A DNA stretch of 64,000 nt from Siphonodentalium dalli (taxonomy: Eukaryota; Mollusca; Scaphopoda; Gadilida; Siphonodentaliidae): NCBI GenBank assembly GCA_032622095.1, contig CP136068.1:138947989-139011988 (forward strand), read 5' to 3'. The position numbers were made by a program, and so were the translations under genes. The notes under the pieces were generated by a model. That model saw only the letters and a list, made by a program, of their open reading frames with translations. It searched no databases and had not been told where the DNA came from. This document shows, piece after piece, positions 43,817 through 56,108 of this stretch; the first letter of the stretch is position 1, and each line of letters opens with the position of its first letter.

Positions 43817-44205
43817 TTAACCCTTTACCCAACTGAAGGGCCCTGTGCCAATGCATTCTCTTATATATGCGAGTCGACCATAGGTCGCCTCGCATATATA
43901 AGAGAATGCATTGGCTTAACACATTAAAAATTATAAAATTGTTAAAGAATGTAAGAAAAAATGGTAAAAAGTGTTAAAAAAAGATTTTTTTTAGGCCAAT
44001 GCATTCTCTTATATATGCGAGGCGACCTATGGCCGACTCGCATATATAAGAGAATGCATTGGCACAGGGCTAACTGTAACTATCACAATGTGGTCAAGGA
44101 GCCGGTTCCAATGATATCCATATTTGTATGGTTCTATTGAGACAGACCGAAGATATTTTAGGCTGTTGAAGCTTTATTTGGCCGGTTTGTTGGGTAAAGG
44201 GTTAA
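43817..44205 (+). mobile_element. Family B piggyBac-like MITE
   Basis: 389 bp, TTAA on both sides, both hairpins present (one with GGCCGACTCG in the loop arm). The tail has lost one GGCCGGTTTT unit. Confidence 0.92.
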
Positions 44206-44569
44206 GAGATATGGTGGTCAGCATTAACTTGGTTATGAACCCATGACTCAGCACTCATCTCAGATGAATTTTTCATTGATCAACAGGCATGAAACTAAAA
44301 TTCTCAAGTATAAAACATTATTTATGGGTAGTTGTTTTTCAAAATGAAAATGATCATTACATTTCACGAGTCAAGAATAATTATGTCTCATCTCATGATC
44401 TTCAGATATGATATCATGGATATATAAACTGCACTTTTGAAAAAAAATTATTTTACGGAAGTTCTTGGTACCTGAAAACCGTTACATTTTTATCTCAACT
44501 CTGCAAAGTAAAGTTTGAGCTATTGCCATGCGTAAATAATTTCTTTCGGCTCGCACTACAGGCCACATC

Positions 44570-45490
44570 CCTTATCCGATCTTCACCAAACTTCATATGT
44601 GGCTTCAGGGTGACCTATTATAGATGTGAGCTATCGATTTTTTGCGAATAACACATGGCCGCCAGCAGCTATCTTGGATTTAACATTTTAATCCATCGGC
44701 ACATAATACCGCCGTATAATTTTTTTATTATGCGGGCACGATTGTGATCACCTGTAGATGGGAGCTATCGAATTTGAACAATTTTCGATAAAATATATGA
44801 CCGCCGGCAGCCATCTTGGATTTTACTCTTTGTATGGCTAAATCCTTTGGCACGCCAAACAGACCACATCCCTCATGCGATCATCACAAAACTTCATATG
44901 GATCTTCAGGTTGACCTCTAGATGGGAACCTCCTATCTTGACCAACATTCCTTGAAAAACAATGCCGCATGCCGCCAGTGGCCATCTTGTAATTTACTCT
45001 TTGTATGACTTTGGCGCACAATACAGACGACATCTCTCATCCGATCATCACTAAAATTCATATGGATCTTCGGGGCGACCTCTAGATGGGAGCTTACTAT
45101 TTTGACCGAAATTTGTTATAAAAAACATGGCCGCCAGCAGTCACCTTGGATTTCAAATTTGAATCCATCGGCCAACCCCGCAGCCCGCATCTTTTGGAGA
45201 ATTGTTTTGAAAATCTAGAGGCATGTTTGGAATAACCTCTAGTTGGGAGCTATCAAATTTGAACAATGTTCGATGAAAAACATGGCCGCCGGCAGCCATC
45301 TATACAGGCCACATCTCTCATCTGACAGTCACCAAACTTCATATATGGAACTTCGGGTGACCTCTAGATGGGAGCCTCCCGTTTTGACCGAATTTCGTTT
45401 ACAAACATGGCCGCCAGCAGCCATCTTGGAATTCAAATTTGAACCCATCCGCCCACCCTGCAGCCCACATTTATTGGTGAAATGTTTCAA
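44570..45490 (+). repeat. Six-unit degenerate array with 'gccgccagcagccatcttgga'
   Basis: The motif recurs at about 44657, 44803, 44972, 45128, 45283 and 45407 (spacing 124-169 bp). Each unit also has 'cacatccctcatccgatcatcac.aaacttcatatg' and 'tgacctctagatgggagc'. GCAGCCATCTTGGA resembles the YY1 recognition sequence. Single units occur at 22975-23215 (inverse) and 42234. Non-coding. Confidence 0.8.
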
Positions 45491-45950
45491 ATGAAAATAT
45501 TTCATCTACACAATACAAGACTTTTACTGTAACTTTTTGGCCTCCCTTCTTCTTTATCACTCTATTCGTTGTTCAGCAAAACATACACTCGTTCCCAAGT
45601 TGAGCTATAGTGTCATTGACACTTTCATGCCATAACAGTGAAGTAAATGAGGTTATAATACCCAATGGGTCGATTGTTCTTAAATATTGTTTCACAATAA
45701 TCGCTTGTACCAAATATCACAATGAATTTCTTGACAGATTTAGAAATACCGATTTGAAATACCAGGAAATTTGTGCAAAACTTGCGTCTGACCTTTCGGG
45801 ATTTTGAGTTCAATGGTTATATATAATAAGGCTGCGTCCACAGTTGGCAAAATTGTCCGACAAATTTTGATCAAATTCTCCACTGACGGACATCTATTGC
45901 ATGATATATTTGTACAACAATCGATGTATATGTGAATGTGAATAACTCAG
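45491..45950. other. Intergenic sequence without recognised feature
   Basis: Short ORFs on both strands only. Confidence 0.3.
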
Positions 45951-45969
45951 TATGTATATATATCAGGAA

Positions 45970-46002
45970 GGGGCACACACACTTTGTATAAGGAACGCAC
46001 AC

Positions 46003-46036
<34 letters not shown>

Positions 46037-46105
46037 AGGAATGGGCACACATTATGTATAAGGAAGGCACACACATTATGTATAAGGAAGGCATACACAG
46101 TATGC
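45970..46105. repeat. Minisatellite, GTATAAGGAAGGCACACACA units with a (TA)n core
   Basis: Five units of about 25 bp (45984 to 46105). The second is interrupted by a TA repeat at about 46007-46033. Confidence 0.75.
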
Positions 46106-46442
46106 ATATTTTGGAATTGCGGAATATGCGTCTTCGATTGTTTAATCGACTATTATATAGCGACTTTAAAAGAATTCATGTACAACTATTTGTACTGAGA
46201 ACAAATGCATTGTTTGATTATCGATCGTCGCAAGAATGTGTTGAAATCAAGTTCAATAAACCGAAACGCGCAGTAACGAGGTTTTTTTTTGAATGCATGA
46301 AAAGTTGAAAAACCGAAACTGTATTAAGGTGAACTCAACCGAATGTTGCCACTTCGCAAGTTGATGTCGTTGTTGTGAAAACAATGTTCACAGTATTGTT
46401 TTAGTTTCATTTGGACACGTCTTAGTTAATTACTGGACACAT

Positions 46443-47042
46443 TTAAAGGGGTACTGTACGCCATTTTCAATAAATTCCCGGTGATAACAACGATCTAGTA
46501 TCGATACTATATAGAAATATAAGTAATTTGAGTCGAAGATGTATTCTGTAAACGCTCAGGTTAATAGGCTATCTTAAAATTTAATAATTTAAAAGTTAAT
46601 AATTTAATATAAATTGATTTTATGGCTCCAGCCATAAAATGGCGTCTCTTAAAATTGGAATTTCCGTGTACAAAACGTAATCAAATTATAATTGAGGGAT
46701 ACTGGATTAATAAAACAATTGCACACACGATCGTTTTAAACATTATGCTTATACGGGGAGAAAACCCAAGCCACTCATTGACTAGTGACCATACACTAAC
46801 TTAAATGAGTATATGGGACTACTAAGCATATAATATAATGTTTATTTGATTCATTTGGTTGAAAACTGTACAAAAATTACTCGACAACGACAATTTGTAT
46901 TTTTGCATTCCGGTAAATTTGCCATCCGTAACAATACTTCGTACTCAACAGACTTTCAAAAAATGGAAAAGTTGTTACCTTATTCTCCGACTCGGGGATT
47001 ATAGAAACCAACAACAACATCTTGGGTACAGTACCCCTTTAA
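46443..47042. mobile_element. Family E TTAA element, copy 2 (600 bp)
   Basis: Same length within 1 bp and nearly the same sequence as 39515-40113, with TTAA at each end (46443-46446, 47039-47042). The few differences include ACTGTACG against ACAGTACG in the left end. Confidence 0.85.
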
Positions 47043-47107
47043 GTATATCTGTTTTCGAGATTGTTGCCTCTGTTCGTGGCGTTTTGTATGCTAGCCTGAT
47101 ACAGGAT

Positions 47108-47270
47108 ATTGTGCTAAATAAATTCCCGGTAATAACAACGCGGTCAAATATATTGATAATATATAGAACAATAAATTTGAGTAAAAGATGTCTTCTGTAA
47201 ACGTTCAGGTTAACAGGTTATCTTAAATTATCTTAAAATTAATAGCGGAATAAAATGACAACCGAATTTC
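47108..47270. mobile_element. Diverged family E fragment
   Basis: 'aaataaattcccggtaataacaacg', 'gtcttctgtaaacgttcaggttaacaggttatct' match the left third of family E at lower identity. 'aataaaatgacaaccgaattNc.gaaaagtt' follows and recurs at 47930-47975, marking a second, older subfamily. Confidence 0.6.
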
Positions 47271-48340
47271 TAGAAAAGTTCACAAACACGGAATAAATAT
47301 CAAACAAACTCCCCCCTCCATAGTAGAACAATACCAAATTGAGGACCCGTTGCATGAGTCAATTTTTTGTTATCCACAATAGGAAAATATTCAATGAATT
47401 GGTCAAAACCCACACAATTAAAACATAATCGAAACGTTGATTGGACAAACACAACCCTCTGTCGCGGGGCCCTGAATGTCTCAGCTCATATAGTTTGAGA
47501 TCATAATATATAGTTCTGAATATATATATATATAGTTCTGAACATGGTTTAATTCTGACTATAAGATACTGCCTATATATAAGGGTCACTTCTGGGGCGA
47601 TTAGTACTCGAACTAAGTTGTCCCTTCCTTCCTAATTATATTGTTCATAATCGGTAAACTTAAAATTAACTCCCAACTTGGTTTCTGCCTATATATATAT
47701 ATAGCATGCATCGTACATTTCGTATATATAAAGGGTCGTGCATGGAGCAATAATTTATAGCTTGGTACTGTATATACCCTTCTCATTGATATGCACTTAG
47801 ATGGTATAGCTGGGATAAATGGAGTGAATTTAGGCTAGAATTATGGAATAATGGAGCTGATTATTTGTGCGATTATCGCCGCATAGACCCTACTTCGGCT
47901 TCTGACAGGTCACGAGATGTCATCTCAGTAATAAAATGACAACCGAATTGCCGGAAAGTTTCAAAAACGGAATAAAGCCGCCGTGTGAACAATGCCTGGG
48001 ATCTATTCTCATGTGATAATGATCGCGATTGTATCGAATGCGCATTTAATTGTAATATTTTATACGTTTTGATACTTTTAATGCGGTATTAAACGCTTAC
48101 GGTCGCTTACGGTTGTGTGCATTTGAAGATATATTGCAGTGTTGCTCCTGTGCATTACAGTCACGGGACGACTTTGCCGCGGGACAGTCATGTATACACA
48201 GATAGCACAACGAATCTTACAATCTGATATTTTATATTCCATATAGGTCATCTCGTCCACATGAAAGTTCTTAAAGCGACACATGGTGTTCGCAGTTTAA
48301 AATTTTCCAGACGTGCGTGTTATATATATGCATAGCAGGG
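47271..48340. other. Intergenic sequence without recognised gene
   Basis: Short TA runs and the family E-related fragment at 47930-47975 only. Confidence 0.35.
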
Positions 48341-48359
48341 AGGAGCGTTCAAATCAAGA

Positions 48360-48401
48360 ATAGAGAGAGAGAGAGAGAGAAAGATAGAGAGAGAGAGAGA
48401 G
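48360..48401. repeat. (GA)n microsatellite
   Basis: AGAGAGAGAGAGAGAGAGAAAGATAGAG and similar across about 40 bp. Confidence 0.9.
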
Positions 48402-48414
48402 CGCTTGGACATTT

Positions 48415-48615
48415 TTGTATTGTGGAATACAATATTAAGGAACAACTATTAACAACGGATTATGTTCCAGACCCTGTCTGTCGTTGTCTGTACAACGTTA
48501 TATATAAAGTTCCAGGTCAGAACATCAAACAATTCACAGATTTTAAAGACGGATGTACAATAATGTGATCTCTATACGGGCATAGCCAGAGTAGAGATTC
48601 AAGGCATGATATATA
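48415..48615. mobile_element. Family D Mutator-like MITE, right part
   Basis: 'attaaggaacaactattaacaacggat', 'agttccaggtcagaacatcaaacaattc', 'tgatctctatacgggcatagccagagtagagattcaaggcatgat' match the right half of 27167-27704. The left half is missing. Confidence 0.7.
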
Positions 48616-48888
48616 TATAGTCCATGCATATACTCGTATTTCTTCACTGTCATAATATAAACGCTAATTCGAAAACATGGCATGTCTATCTTAACACGAT
48701 CAACTTACTGACCTACATGAATGAAGTCACTATACTAAACAAATCGACAGTGACATTTATATTTTAAGCAACACATTTGACACAATCTGATATTATGTCA
48801 CACACGCGGTCACTGGCCCAAATTGCAATGATGCAGTGGGGTACTTCCACGTACTAGATGCATGTAAGATGGAGCTGGAACATAACTA

Positions 48889-49111
48889 CAGTAATGCCTG
48901 GTAATGCCCTAAATAATCGACTCCTTAAACACAACATAATTATGGGTAACTTTTCAGGATTTAGTCGGAAATATGGCTTGTTGCCATTAATCGGAAAGCT
49001 CTCATTGAGAGCTTTCCGATGAATGGCAACAAGCCACATTTCCGACAAAATCCTGAAAAATTGCCCATAATTCTGCTGTGGTTAAGGAGTCGATTATTTA
49101 GGGCATTACTG
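48889..49111. mobile_element. Family A MITE, complete
   Basis: CAGTAATGCCTGGTAATGCC (9-bp terminal duplication) then normal arms to GGGCATTACTG-TA; dyad at GCTCTCATTGAGAGC. Confidence 0.85.
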
Positions 49112-49351
49112 TATATTTACTGATTTCTGACCCGTAATTTGGCGGGTAGAACGACATTCAGTTATATGTCGTCGTAGAATTTGCAAGTGGAACTGAGTGG
49201 AATGACATTTATGTGGTTACTAGGGGAATTTAATGCCCATTAAAATGACGGATGACAAATATGACATGCGGGTCATCTTGTGAAGAATTAGTCTATAAAC
49301 TGAAGCTGACAATTAACGCTCTTGCATGCATGGTTGCTTATTAACAGTCCC

Positions 49352-49512
49352 TTTAAAGTGACGTGAAACACTCCGGTAGGGTGATCAAATAGAAATGGAG
49401 GATAATTTTGCTCAGATTTGTTATTTTTCCAAATATTAAATCCAAACTGATAACACACACCGTCATTATTATATATTAATTGAATTCAGTGACTCTCGGT
49501 GGCGAAATCGTT
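49352..49512 (+). mobile_element. Family N repeat, left part
   Basis: 'tttaaagtgacgtgaaacactccggtagggtgatcaaat', 'gataacacacaccgtcattattatat', 'cagtgactctcggtggcgaaatcg'. It breaks off at a T run. Confidence 0.6.
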
Positions 49513-50150
49513 TTTTTATTATATGGGGTTGTGATTTAACCCGGGAGGATTTGGAAGGGGCGGAACCCCTTCCCCACAACCCACTTTTGAATTTATTTAA
49601 AGTACATGACATGGTACAACATAATCATGAAATGAGGTGACATGAATGAAAATGATCTATTTTCTTTCTTTTTTTTCCCGTTGAAGTGCATCTTCTTTTG
49701 TTGTTGTTGTTGTTGTTAGTGGTGGTAATAACACTTCAGCCGCCGCGACTCTGGTCGACTTTTCTTCTTTATATATATTTCGCCATGTCGGCGCGTGCGA
49801 GTCTGATTAGTTATGCAGTCTCGGCCTCCGAGTAACGGCTGGTGCCAGGAGGGGGGGGGGGGGGTTGTACACAATTTGCAGGAAGGTATGCCGGGGTGGT
49901 GGGTGGCCCGCGGGGGGGGGGGGGGGGGGACGCGTTTTTTACACCCTTCTGCAAATTTGTTACTAAAGACCTTTTGTGCCATTATATGACATTTGTAACA
50001 GTTTAAAACATATTATAAGAATTTATAACTGCAAAACACCATATTTATGTTACTGGGACCTCATATGGGATATGGCATGTTGCATATGGGCGGTGGGTTG
50101 AAAAAAATTCCTTCCAGACACCCTTCGGAAAGTAGATTCGAGAACTGAAA
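49513..50150. other. Intergenic with (GTT)n and long G runs
   Basis: (GTT)7 at about 49698-49719. G-runs at about 49849-49864 and 49913-49929 flank 'gccggggtggtgggtggcccg', quadruplex-prone. No gene. Confidence 0.6.
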
Positions 50151-50154
50151 ACTG

Positions 50155-51250
50155 ACATAAATAGACTTGTCTTGATGTAACTAAAGCCAAGATCATTGTG
50201 TGCATGGAAAAAGAGCGAGCAACTGTCTCAAACATTAATGTGACTATCAATGGCTAGACTATAACTGTCATCACACTGTCAGTGAAATATTTACATGTAT
50301 ATCAACTCATATGATCTGTTACTCTCACAACACCTAAAATATCCAAGTCTGGCATAGTGACTGTTTATCATTTATTATAACAGAGGTTGCTCCAGTAGAC
50401 TAACAAAAGTGTTAAGGCATAATGCTAGATATTGGCCTGGTTGACAGACTAATCGGGAAATTGTTAGAAATTATGGAATTTGTGTATCCTGTACTTTTGA
50501 CCTAAGTTTGCATATATAAGTAAACTTGTCCTGATGTAACTAATGCCTAGATCAGTGTGTGCATGTGAAAAGAGCGGGCAAGCAACTGTCTCAAATATTG
50601 TGACTATCAATGGGTAGAAAATATCTTTGTCATCAGTGCATCAAGCCAATTGGTGAATTATTTGCATGTCATCAGATGATCTCTCACAAGACCGAACGTA
50701 TCCAAGTCTGGTATAGTGCTGTGACTGCTTGTCATCTATAAATATATATATATAAACGAGTAAGATATGTCCGGTTTTATCTCTCAGACACCTGGACCGA
50801 GTTCAACCAAATTCGGTGTGGTGACTCTGGGTACCCCGGCGGATGTTCTAATGGTGTTAGTTTTTTAAATTGGTTTTGTTAAATTGAACAAGGAATTCAA
50901 TCTTTAAAACAAAAATATTAAAACATATATATATATCAAAATGTTTCAATGACCAAATGTGCTTGAAGCTCACAAAGGGGCCGCCGCGAAATGAAGTCTC
51001 TGTCAGATCAAAATGTTTGCGAAGTCCCACAAAGGGGGCCACAGGTATCTCCGATGCTGAATATAGGCTCCCAAAGGAGCCTGTTTCACCTATATAGTTT
51101 AGTATAATAGAAGTATAAGTTGCTCCAGTAGACTAATATAAGTGGTATGGAATATGTTAGATAATGGGCTGGTTGACAGACTAATCAGGAAATAGTTAGA
51201 AATTATGAAATTTTGTGTATTCTGCACAATGACCTAGGTTTACAGATGAT
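50155..51250. repeat. Tandem duplication of a 355-bp unit, second copy split
   Basis: 'agacttgtc.tgatgtaacta.tgcc.agatca.tgtgtgcatg', 'tgactatcaatgg.taga', 'tatccaagtctgg.atagtg', 'tgctccagtagacta', 'ggttgacagactaatc.ggaaat' occur in the same order from 50155 and from 50513. In copy 2 an unrelated block (about 50747-51110) with 'cacctggaccgagttcaaccaaattcgg' and a GGCTCCCAAAGGAGCC hairpin interrupts it. Non-coding. Confidence 0.75.
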
Positions 51251-51985
51251 CAGCAATTTATAAAACATTTTTTTTCAATTAAAACAGCTTCTTAAGTCAT
51301 CGAATGTGCATATCCCATGACATTATACTGGCCAATGTGTACCGATTTTTCTACATATATGCTATAAGCTGACAAGTCGTCTGAGGTAAAACAAAATGAC
51401 GGGTGTAAACAAGACATGCGGGAAACTGTCGTCATCACCGATAACGATATAAACAAGACAGTCAATGACTGTGGGTCGCTCGTGCACCAGACTGTAAAGA
51501 CTGAGAAGACGGGGACTCTGAAGACTACACGAGTCAGTACTTGACAAATTCACTTAAGACAAGTAGTTCTAAACATGGACATAGCTGGAAGTTCTCAGAT
51601 GAGCAGGGCTCTTCACCTTGACATTTCTAATTGCACACCACTGACAAATCTCCAACCTCTTACCTTTTAAAGAAGACAACCATACCACAGTACTAAGTTC
51701 ACAAAAATCCTTTTGTACATCCCTCTTAGGTTGAATTTTACGACTGGTACCAGTACTTCAAGCTCACAAACGTTTGAAAATGACCAACCTGACACCCCCA
51801 TAAAGTTAAAATGTGTGGCCAATTCGGTCCAACAGTTTAACCTGAAGTAGGAACATATGGACTGATGGTTTAAAAACATACATGTTGGAAAATCAAACCA
51901 AACTATGAGAACAATTCTAACCTATTTTTGGTGTGAACATCTAATCTACAACTAATGTAGTATCAGCCATGAAATATTCAACTGT
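51251..51985. other. Intergenic sequence without recognised feature
   Basis: One segment (51295-51360) resembles a unit of the array at 53838-54850. Confidence 0.35.
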
Positions 51986-52386
51986 TTAACCCTTTACCCA
52001 ACAGAAGGGCCCTGTGCCAATGCATTCTCTTATATATGCGAGTCGACCATAGGTCGCCTCGCATATATAAGAGAATGCATTGGCTTAACACATTAAAAAT
52101 TATAAAATTGTTAAAGAATGTAAGAAAAAATGGTAAAAAGTGTTAAAAAAAGATATTTTTTTAGGCCAATGCATTCTCTTATATATGCGAGGCGACCTAT
52201 GGTCGACTCGCATATATAAGAGAATGCATTGGCACAGGGCATAACTGTAACTATCACAATGTGGTCAAGGAGCCGGTTCAAATGATATCCATATGTGTAT
52301 GGTTCTATTGAGACAGACCGAAGATATTTTAGGCTGTTGAAGCTTTATTTGGCCGGTTTTGGCCGGTTTGTTGGGTAAAGGGTTAA
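51986..52386 (+). mobile_element. Family B piggyBac-like MITE, complete
   Basis: 401 bp, TTAA on both sides, both hairpins perfect. Confidence 0.93.
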
Positions 52387-52683
52387 ATTTTGATCAAAGT
52401 AGGGGGTGAAACCTCCACCATCTACACTCCCTCCCCTCCCTCCCCATTGCCTCAAACATTGCCTCCACCCAGTCTGCATAGAAATCAATATTATTATTAT
52501 ACCAGTACCAAACAGCATAGAGGAGAGTTAAATCTCTTATCTCTGCCCCTATTAGAACAAATGTGAATCCCCATCTATGAGACCCATTCATCTAGTAATC
52601 ATGATATCAATATACCCCCCAATATCCAATATACCCCCAATTTTTCTTTGAAGTGGTGGTTAAGAAAATAATATTGGAACAGC

Positions 52684-52789
52684 CAAGTCTGTATTTAGTG
52701 TGTCTGACCTTTGCAGGTGAATTTAATGACACCATTCCGCAAGGTGGACTAGCATCACCGAATTCACCCTCTGGGGACCTCATTTCCTA
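52684..52789. mobile_element. Family C MITE, deletion derivative
   Basis: Left end CAAGTCTGTATTTAGTGTG, part of one hairpin, closing at CTGGGGACCTCATTTC. Its left flank ('cccccaatttttctttgaa...aagaaaataatat') is also duplicated before the next C copy, so flank plus element were copied together. Confidence 0.65.
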
Positions 52790-52964
52790 AAATGTACCCC
52801 ATTTGAACAAATCTGAACCCCGGTCACCCAAGGCGGATGGATAGACATCCCAACAGGCAGACGGATGGAAGCCTGACAGACAGAAGACAAATTCAATCCA
52901 ATATATACCCCCCAATTTTTCTTTGAAAAATCAGGGTATGATTAAGAAAATAATATGAAACCGC

Positions 52965-53375
52965 CAAGCCTGAATTTAGTGTGTCTGACATTTGCAGAAT
53001 GAGGTCCCCAAAATGTGAATTTAATGACACTATTCCGCAAGGCGGGCTAGCATCACCGAATTCATCCTCAGTCTGATTAGGCCTCAACGGCCAATAAAAA
53101 CCTAGGAACAGATTGAAGTTCTACAGTTGAAGTTGGTGATGCACACCCATTGAGCACCTCAATTATGCATTTTATCTTCTGCAAATTAGGGGGACATTGA
53201 AACTGAACAGGTGGGAAAAAGTCAAAACGTACTTCCCAGAAGATGAGGCCTAAGCAAAATTAGTTCCCTGGAGGGTGTATTTGGTTATGCTAGCCTGCTG
53301 TACGGGGTAGCAACACTAAATTCACCCTCTGGTGACCTCATTCTGCAAATGTCAGACACACTATTTCCAGGCTTG
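52965..53375. mobile_element. Family C MITE, full length (411 bp)
   Basis: Terminal inverted repeats CAAGCCTGAATTTAGTGTGT.. and ..ACACACTATTTCCAGGCTTG, each followed by GACATTTGCAGAATGAGGTC and a hairpin of GGTGAATTTAATGACACTAT type. The central spacer contains TCCCAGAAGATGAGGCC. Reference copy for the family. Confidence 0.85.
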
Positions 53376-53837
53376 AAGAAATCTAAGCCATTCACAGTAC
53401 CATTGCATGGCATGGAAACCAATTCCCATCAGCCATAACTTAACCTTGGGAACAGCAGTTTGTTTTGAATTTGCTAGCAGTTATGTTTACACAAGCCTGC
53501 CAGATGACATCTACTATTCTAATCTAAATTAATGACCTGTGTCTTTGCAGATATATCTGCTTCTGTGGAGAGAAGAGGTATTAAATTGGGAGATGATATG
53601 GGTTGGAAGGGATGTTGGTTGATGGCAGGGTGGGGTGGGTCTGGGTCACGTGGGAGAGGGGGATGGGTAATGGAATGTTTCCATAATTTCATTAAGGAGT
53701 GTAGTTTCATAACTCTGCAGATGTTATAATGGTGTCACTTCTTTCAAATTTTATAACATGTTTTTGGTTAAATTGAGCAAGGTCGCCCTTATGTCACTGG
53801 CTCCGCACACATTCGACCCAGTGACCTCATTTGAACA

Positions 53838-54850
53838 AATCTTTAAGCCCCTTTAAGTCATCTTAGGTCAACGGCAACTATCGCATGCCACTCCTCGTGT
53901 CAAATTACCTATGTGAGCCAATTGTCCCATATCTTCTGAAGTTCTGAGCTGATAATAGACACCCTTCGTTGGCTATCTATGATAATATAAGTTATTAGTC
54001 CATATTTAAGTCATCTGGTGTCAAAGGCACATATCCCGCGATATTCCCCTGGATAGGCGAGCCATGTGTACCTATTTCCCTACACATCGTCTAATCTGAT
54101 AAGGAACGCTCTTTATTGCTCATATATGACAATATAATGTTATGTTCCACTTGAAGGTTAATGGTACCTATATCAAATGGTACTCCACGGGTCAATTCAT
54201 CCCAATTTCTATTGACCAGGGTCAAACCATTTTGGGTACATGATTAATTCTTTAATTAAAATTGTTTATTAGTGCCACTTTAAGTCGTGTGAGGTCAACG
54301 GCACCTATCCAATGACACTCCTCGACCGGGTCAATTTACCCCTGCATACCAATTTCCGGTGACCAGGGTCCAACCATTTGGGGTATATGATCAATTATTT
54401 AATCAAAATGGTTTATTAGTGTCCCTTTAAGTCGTGTGGGCTAAAGGTACCTACCCCATAACACTTCCCGGGTCAATTTACCCATGTGAATCAATTTTCA
54501 ATGACCAGATTCCATTTTGGGTAAATAATTAATTATGTAGTTAAATTAAGTATGAGTGTCCTTCAAGACATCTTATATCAACGGCACACATCCTATGACA
54601 CTCCAGGGCCAATTGAACCCTGTGTACACATATCCAGCTCCGATGGTTCTGACGTTTGGGGTTAACCTTTTGAATATATAATTAATTATTTAGTTAAGTT
54701 AATGATCGGTGCCCTTTTAAAACATCTGCCACCAAGATCACCTATCCCATGACACTTCCCGAATCTATTGACCCCTGTGTTTAAAAAAAAACAGCTCTAT
54801 GGTCCAGCCGTTTGGTCGCCCGTGGCCCGACAGACAGAGAGACAGACACA
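53838..54850. repeat. Degenerate tandem array (seven units of about 150 bp) with a (GACA)n tail
   Basis: Units start near 'ctttaagtcatctgaggtcaacggcacctatcccatgacactcc' (about 53850, 54005, 54155, 54285, 54430, 54565, 54718). They contain 'gggtcaatt.acccctgtgtacca' and 'gggtatatgattaattatttaatt'. The array closes with CCCGACAGACAGAGAGACAG. Same layout (units, then cagacaga) as 32590-33135 but different sequence. Confidence 0.75.
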
Positions 54851-54884
54851 ACATTTAGTTTTATTAGTATGTATTATGTTGAAT

Positions 54885-55480
54885 TGAATTGAATTGTTTA
54901 TTAGCAAAGTCAACATCTAAGTTGCAACATGCCATACAACTTATTTACACAACATTATACAAACAATACACAACATACATATACATCAATAAATGAGTTC
55001 ATCATATTATATGATATTGATAATAAATACAAATATCTGAAATGGTTATAATTCATATAATATTTACATTATATATATAATATAATGTAATACTTGCTTC
55101 ATGGTAACTTTATAAATGCTAATTTTAAGAAAATGCTCACTCTTTTCAATATACTTATGTTAAGCAGTGACAGCAGTCTGTAGAATTTATTTCTGTTAGG
55201 GTTTTCCCAGTAATACTTCGGTATATAGGTTTCTCGCAGATGTACATAACTTCGAAAAACCATCTCGTATAAGGAAACATTTCATGGATATAATGTGAAT
55301 GGATATTAGTTGTACTATTTACATGATTAGTGTTTTTAATAATGTTGTTTGTATGAAGTAGTTGTTGCAATAAGCGATATTACTCGGTTTATTTGCAAAA
55401 AATATATTCACTCATTGATATGACGTCATGTATACATGTATATACATTCTTATAAATATTTGGAATCATGTGGTTTTTCC
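54885..55480 (-). mobile_element. 3' end of a decayed non-LTR retrotransposon
   Basis: On the minus strand a decayed frame is readable (YVHLRETYIPKYYWENPNRN... FYRLLSLLNISILKR), resembling the extreme C-terminus of CR1-like reverse transcriptase proteins. A 3' UTR follows with AATAAACAATTCAATTCAATTC-type pentanucleotide tail (54886-54903). Stops break the upstream frame. 5'-truncated copies with simple tandem tails are normal for these elements. The family is my inference. Confidence 0.45.
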
Positions 55481-55494
55481 ATCGGGTTTTCACC

Positions 55495-55975
55495 TTGTCC
55501 CGTGTGTGGAACCAACGTAGAAAAGCGAGAGGACCAATTGGAACCAACAAAGAACCAATTGTTTCATTATTTTGTCCCGTTTTAGAATCATTAGGTTCTG
55601 AACACTAAATTTTGGTAGAGAACCAAAATAGAATCAAATGATTCATATTCGGAATTTTTTTTTAGAAACAAAAGTTCATTATCAGTTAGAATACAAATTT
55701 GTCCCGCATAATTTTAGAACCAAATTTTAGAACCATAAGCTAGGAACCAGTCGGAATCATATCTTGTCCCGGATAGGGAACCATTTGGTTCGGACAATTA
55801 AATTTGGTTCTTTGTAGAGAACCAACAGAGAATTGAATGATTCGTCTTACGGAACCAAAATTAATCTCAAAGCCAATGGTTCCGTAATTGTGTCCCGTAT
55901 TTGGAACCATTAGGTTCTGAATACTAAATTTGGTTCAAGCTAGAATCAGAAAATGGAACCAATAGTTCCTTTGGT
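55495..55975. repeat. Old degenerate 'ggttctgaacactaaattttggttct' tandem repeat
   Basis: There are several diverged units of about 85-100 bp with 'attgtgtcccg...ggaaccattaggttctgaacactaaatttggttc' and 'gaatcaaatgattc'. It is the ancestral form of the sharper array at 56742-57310. Family B (56109) lies between. Confidence 0.7.
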
Positions 55976-56108
55976 TTCCCCATTTCGTTCACAAAATGTC
56001 TTCTAGGAAACAATTATATTATGCCGAAATAGTAAGCTATAATTATAAGCGGGTCTGAGGTGACGTTGTTCCGGAATGTTCTATTAGTTCGTATATACGT
56101 TATACTGT

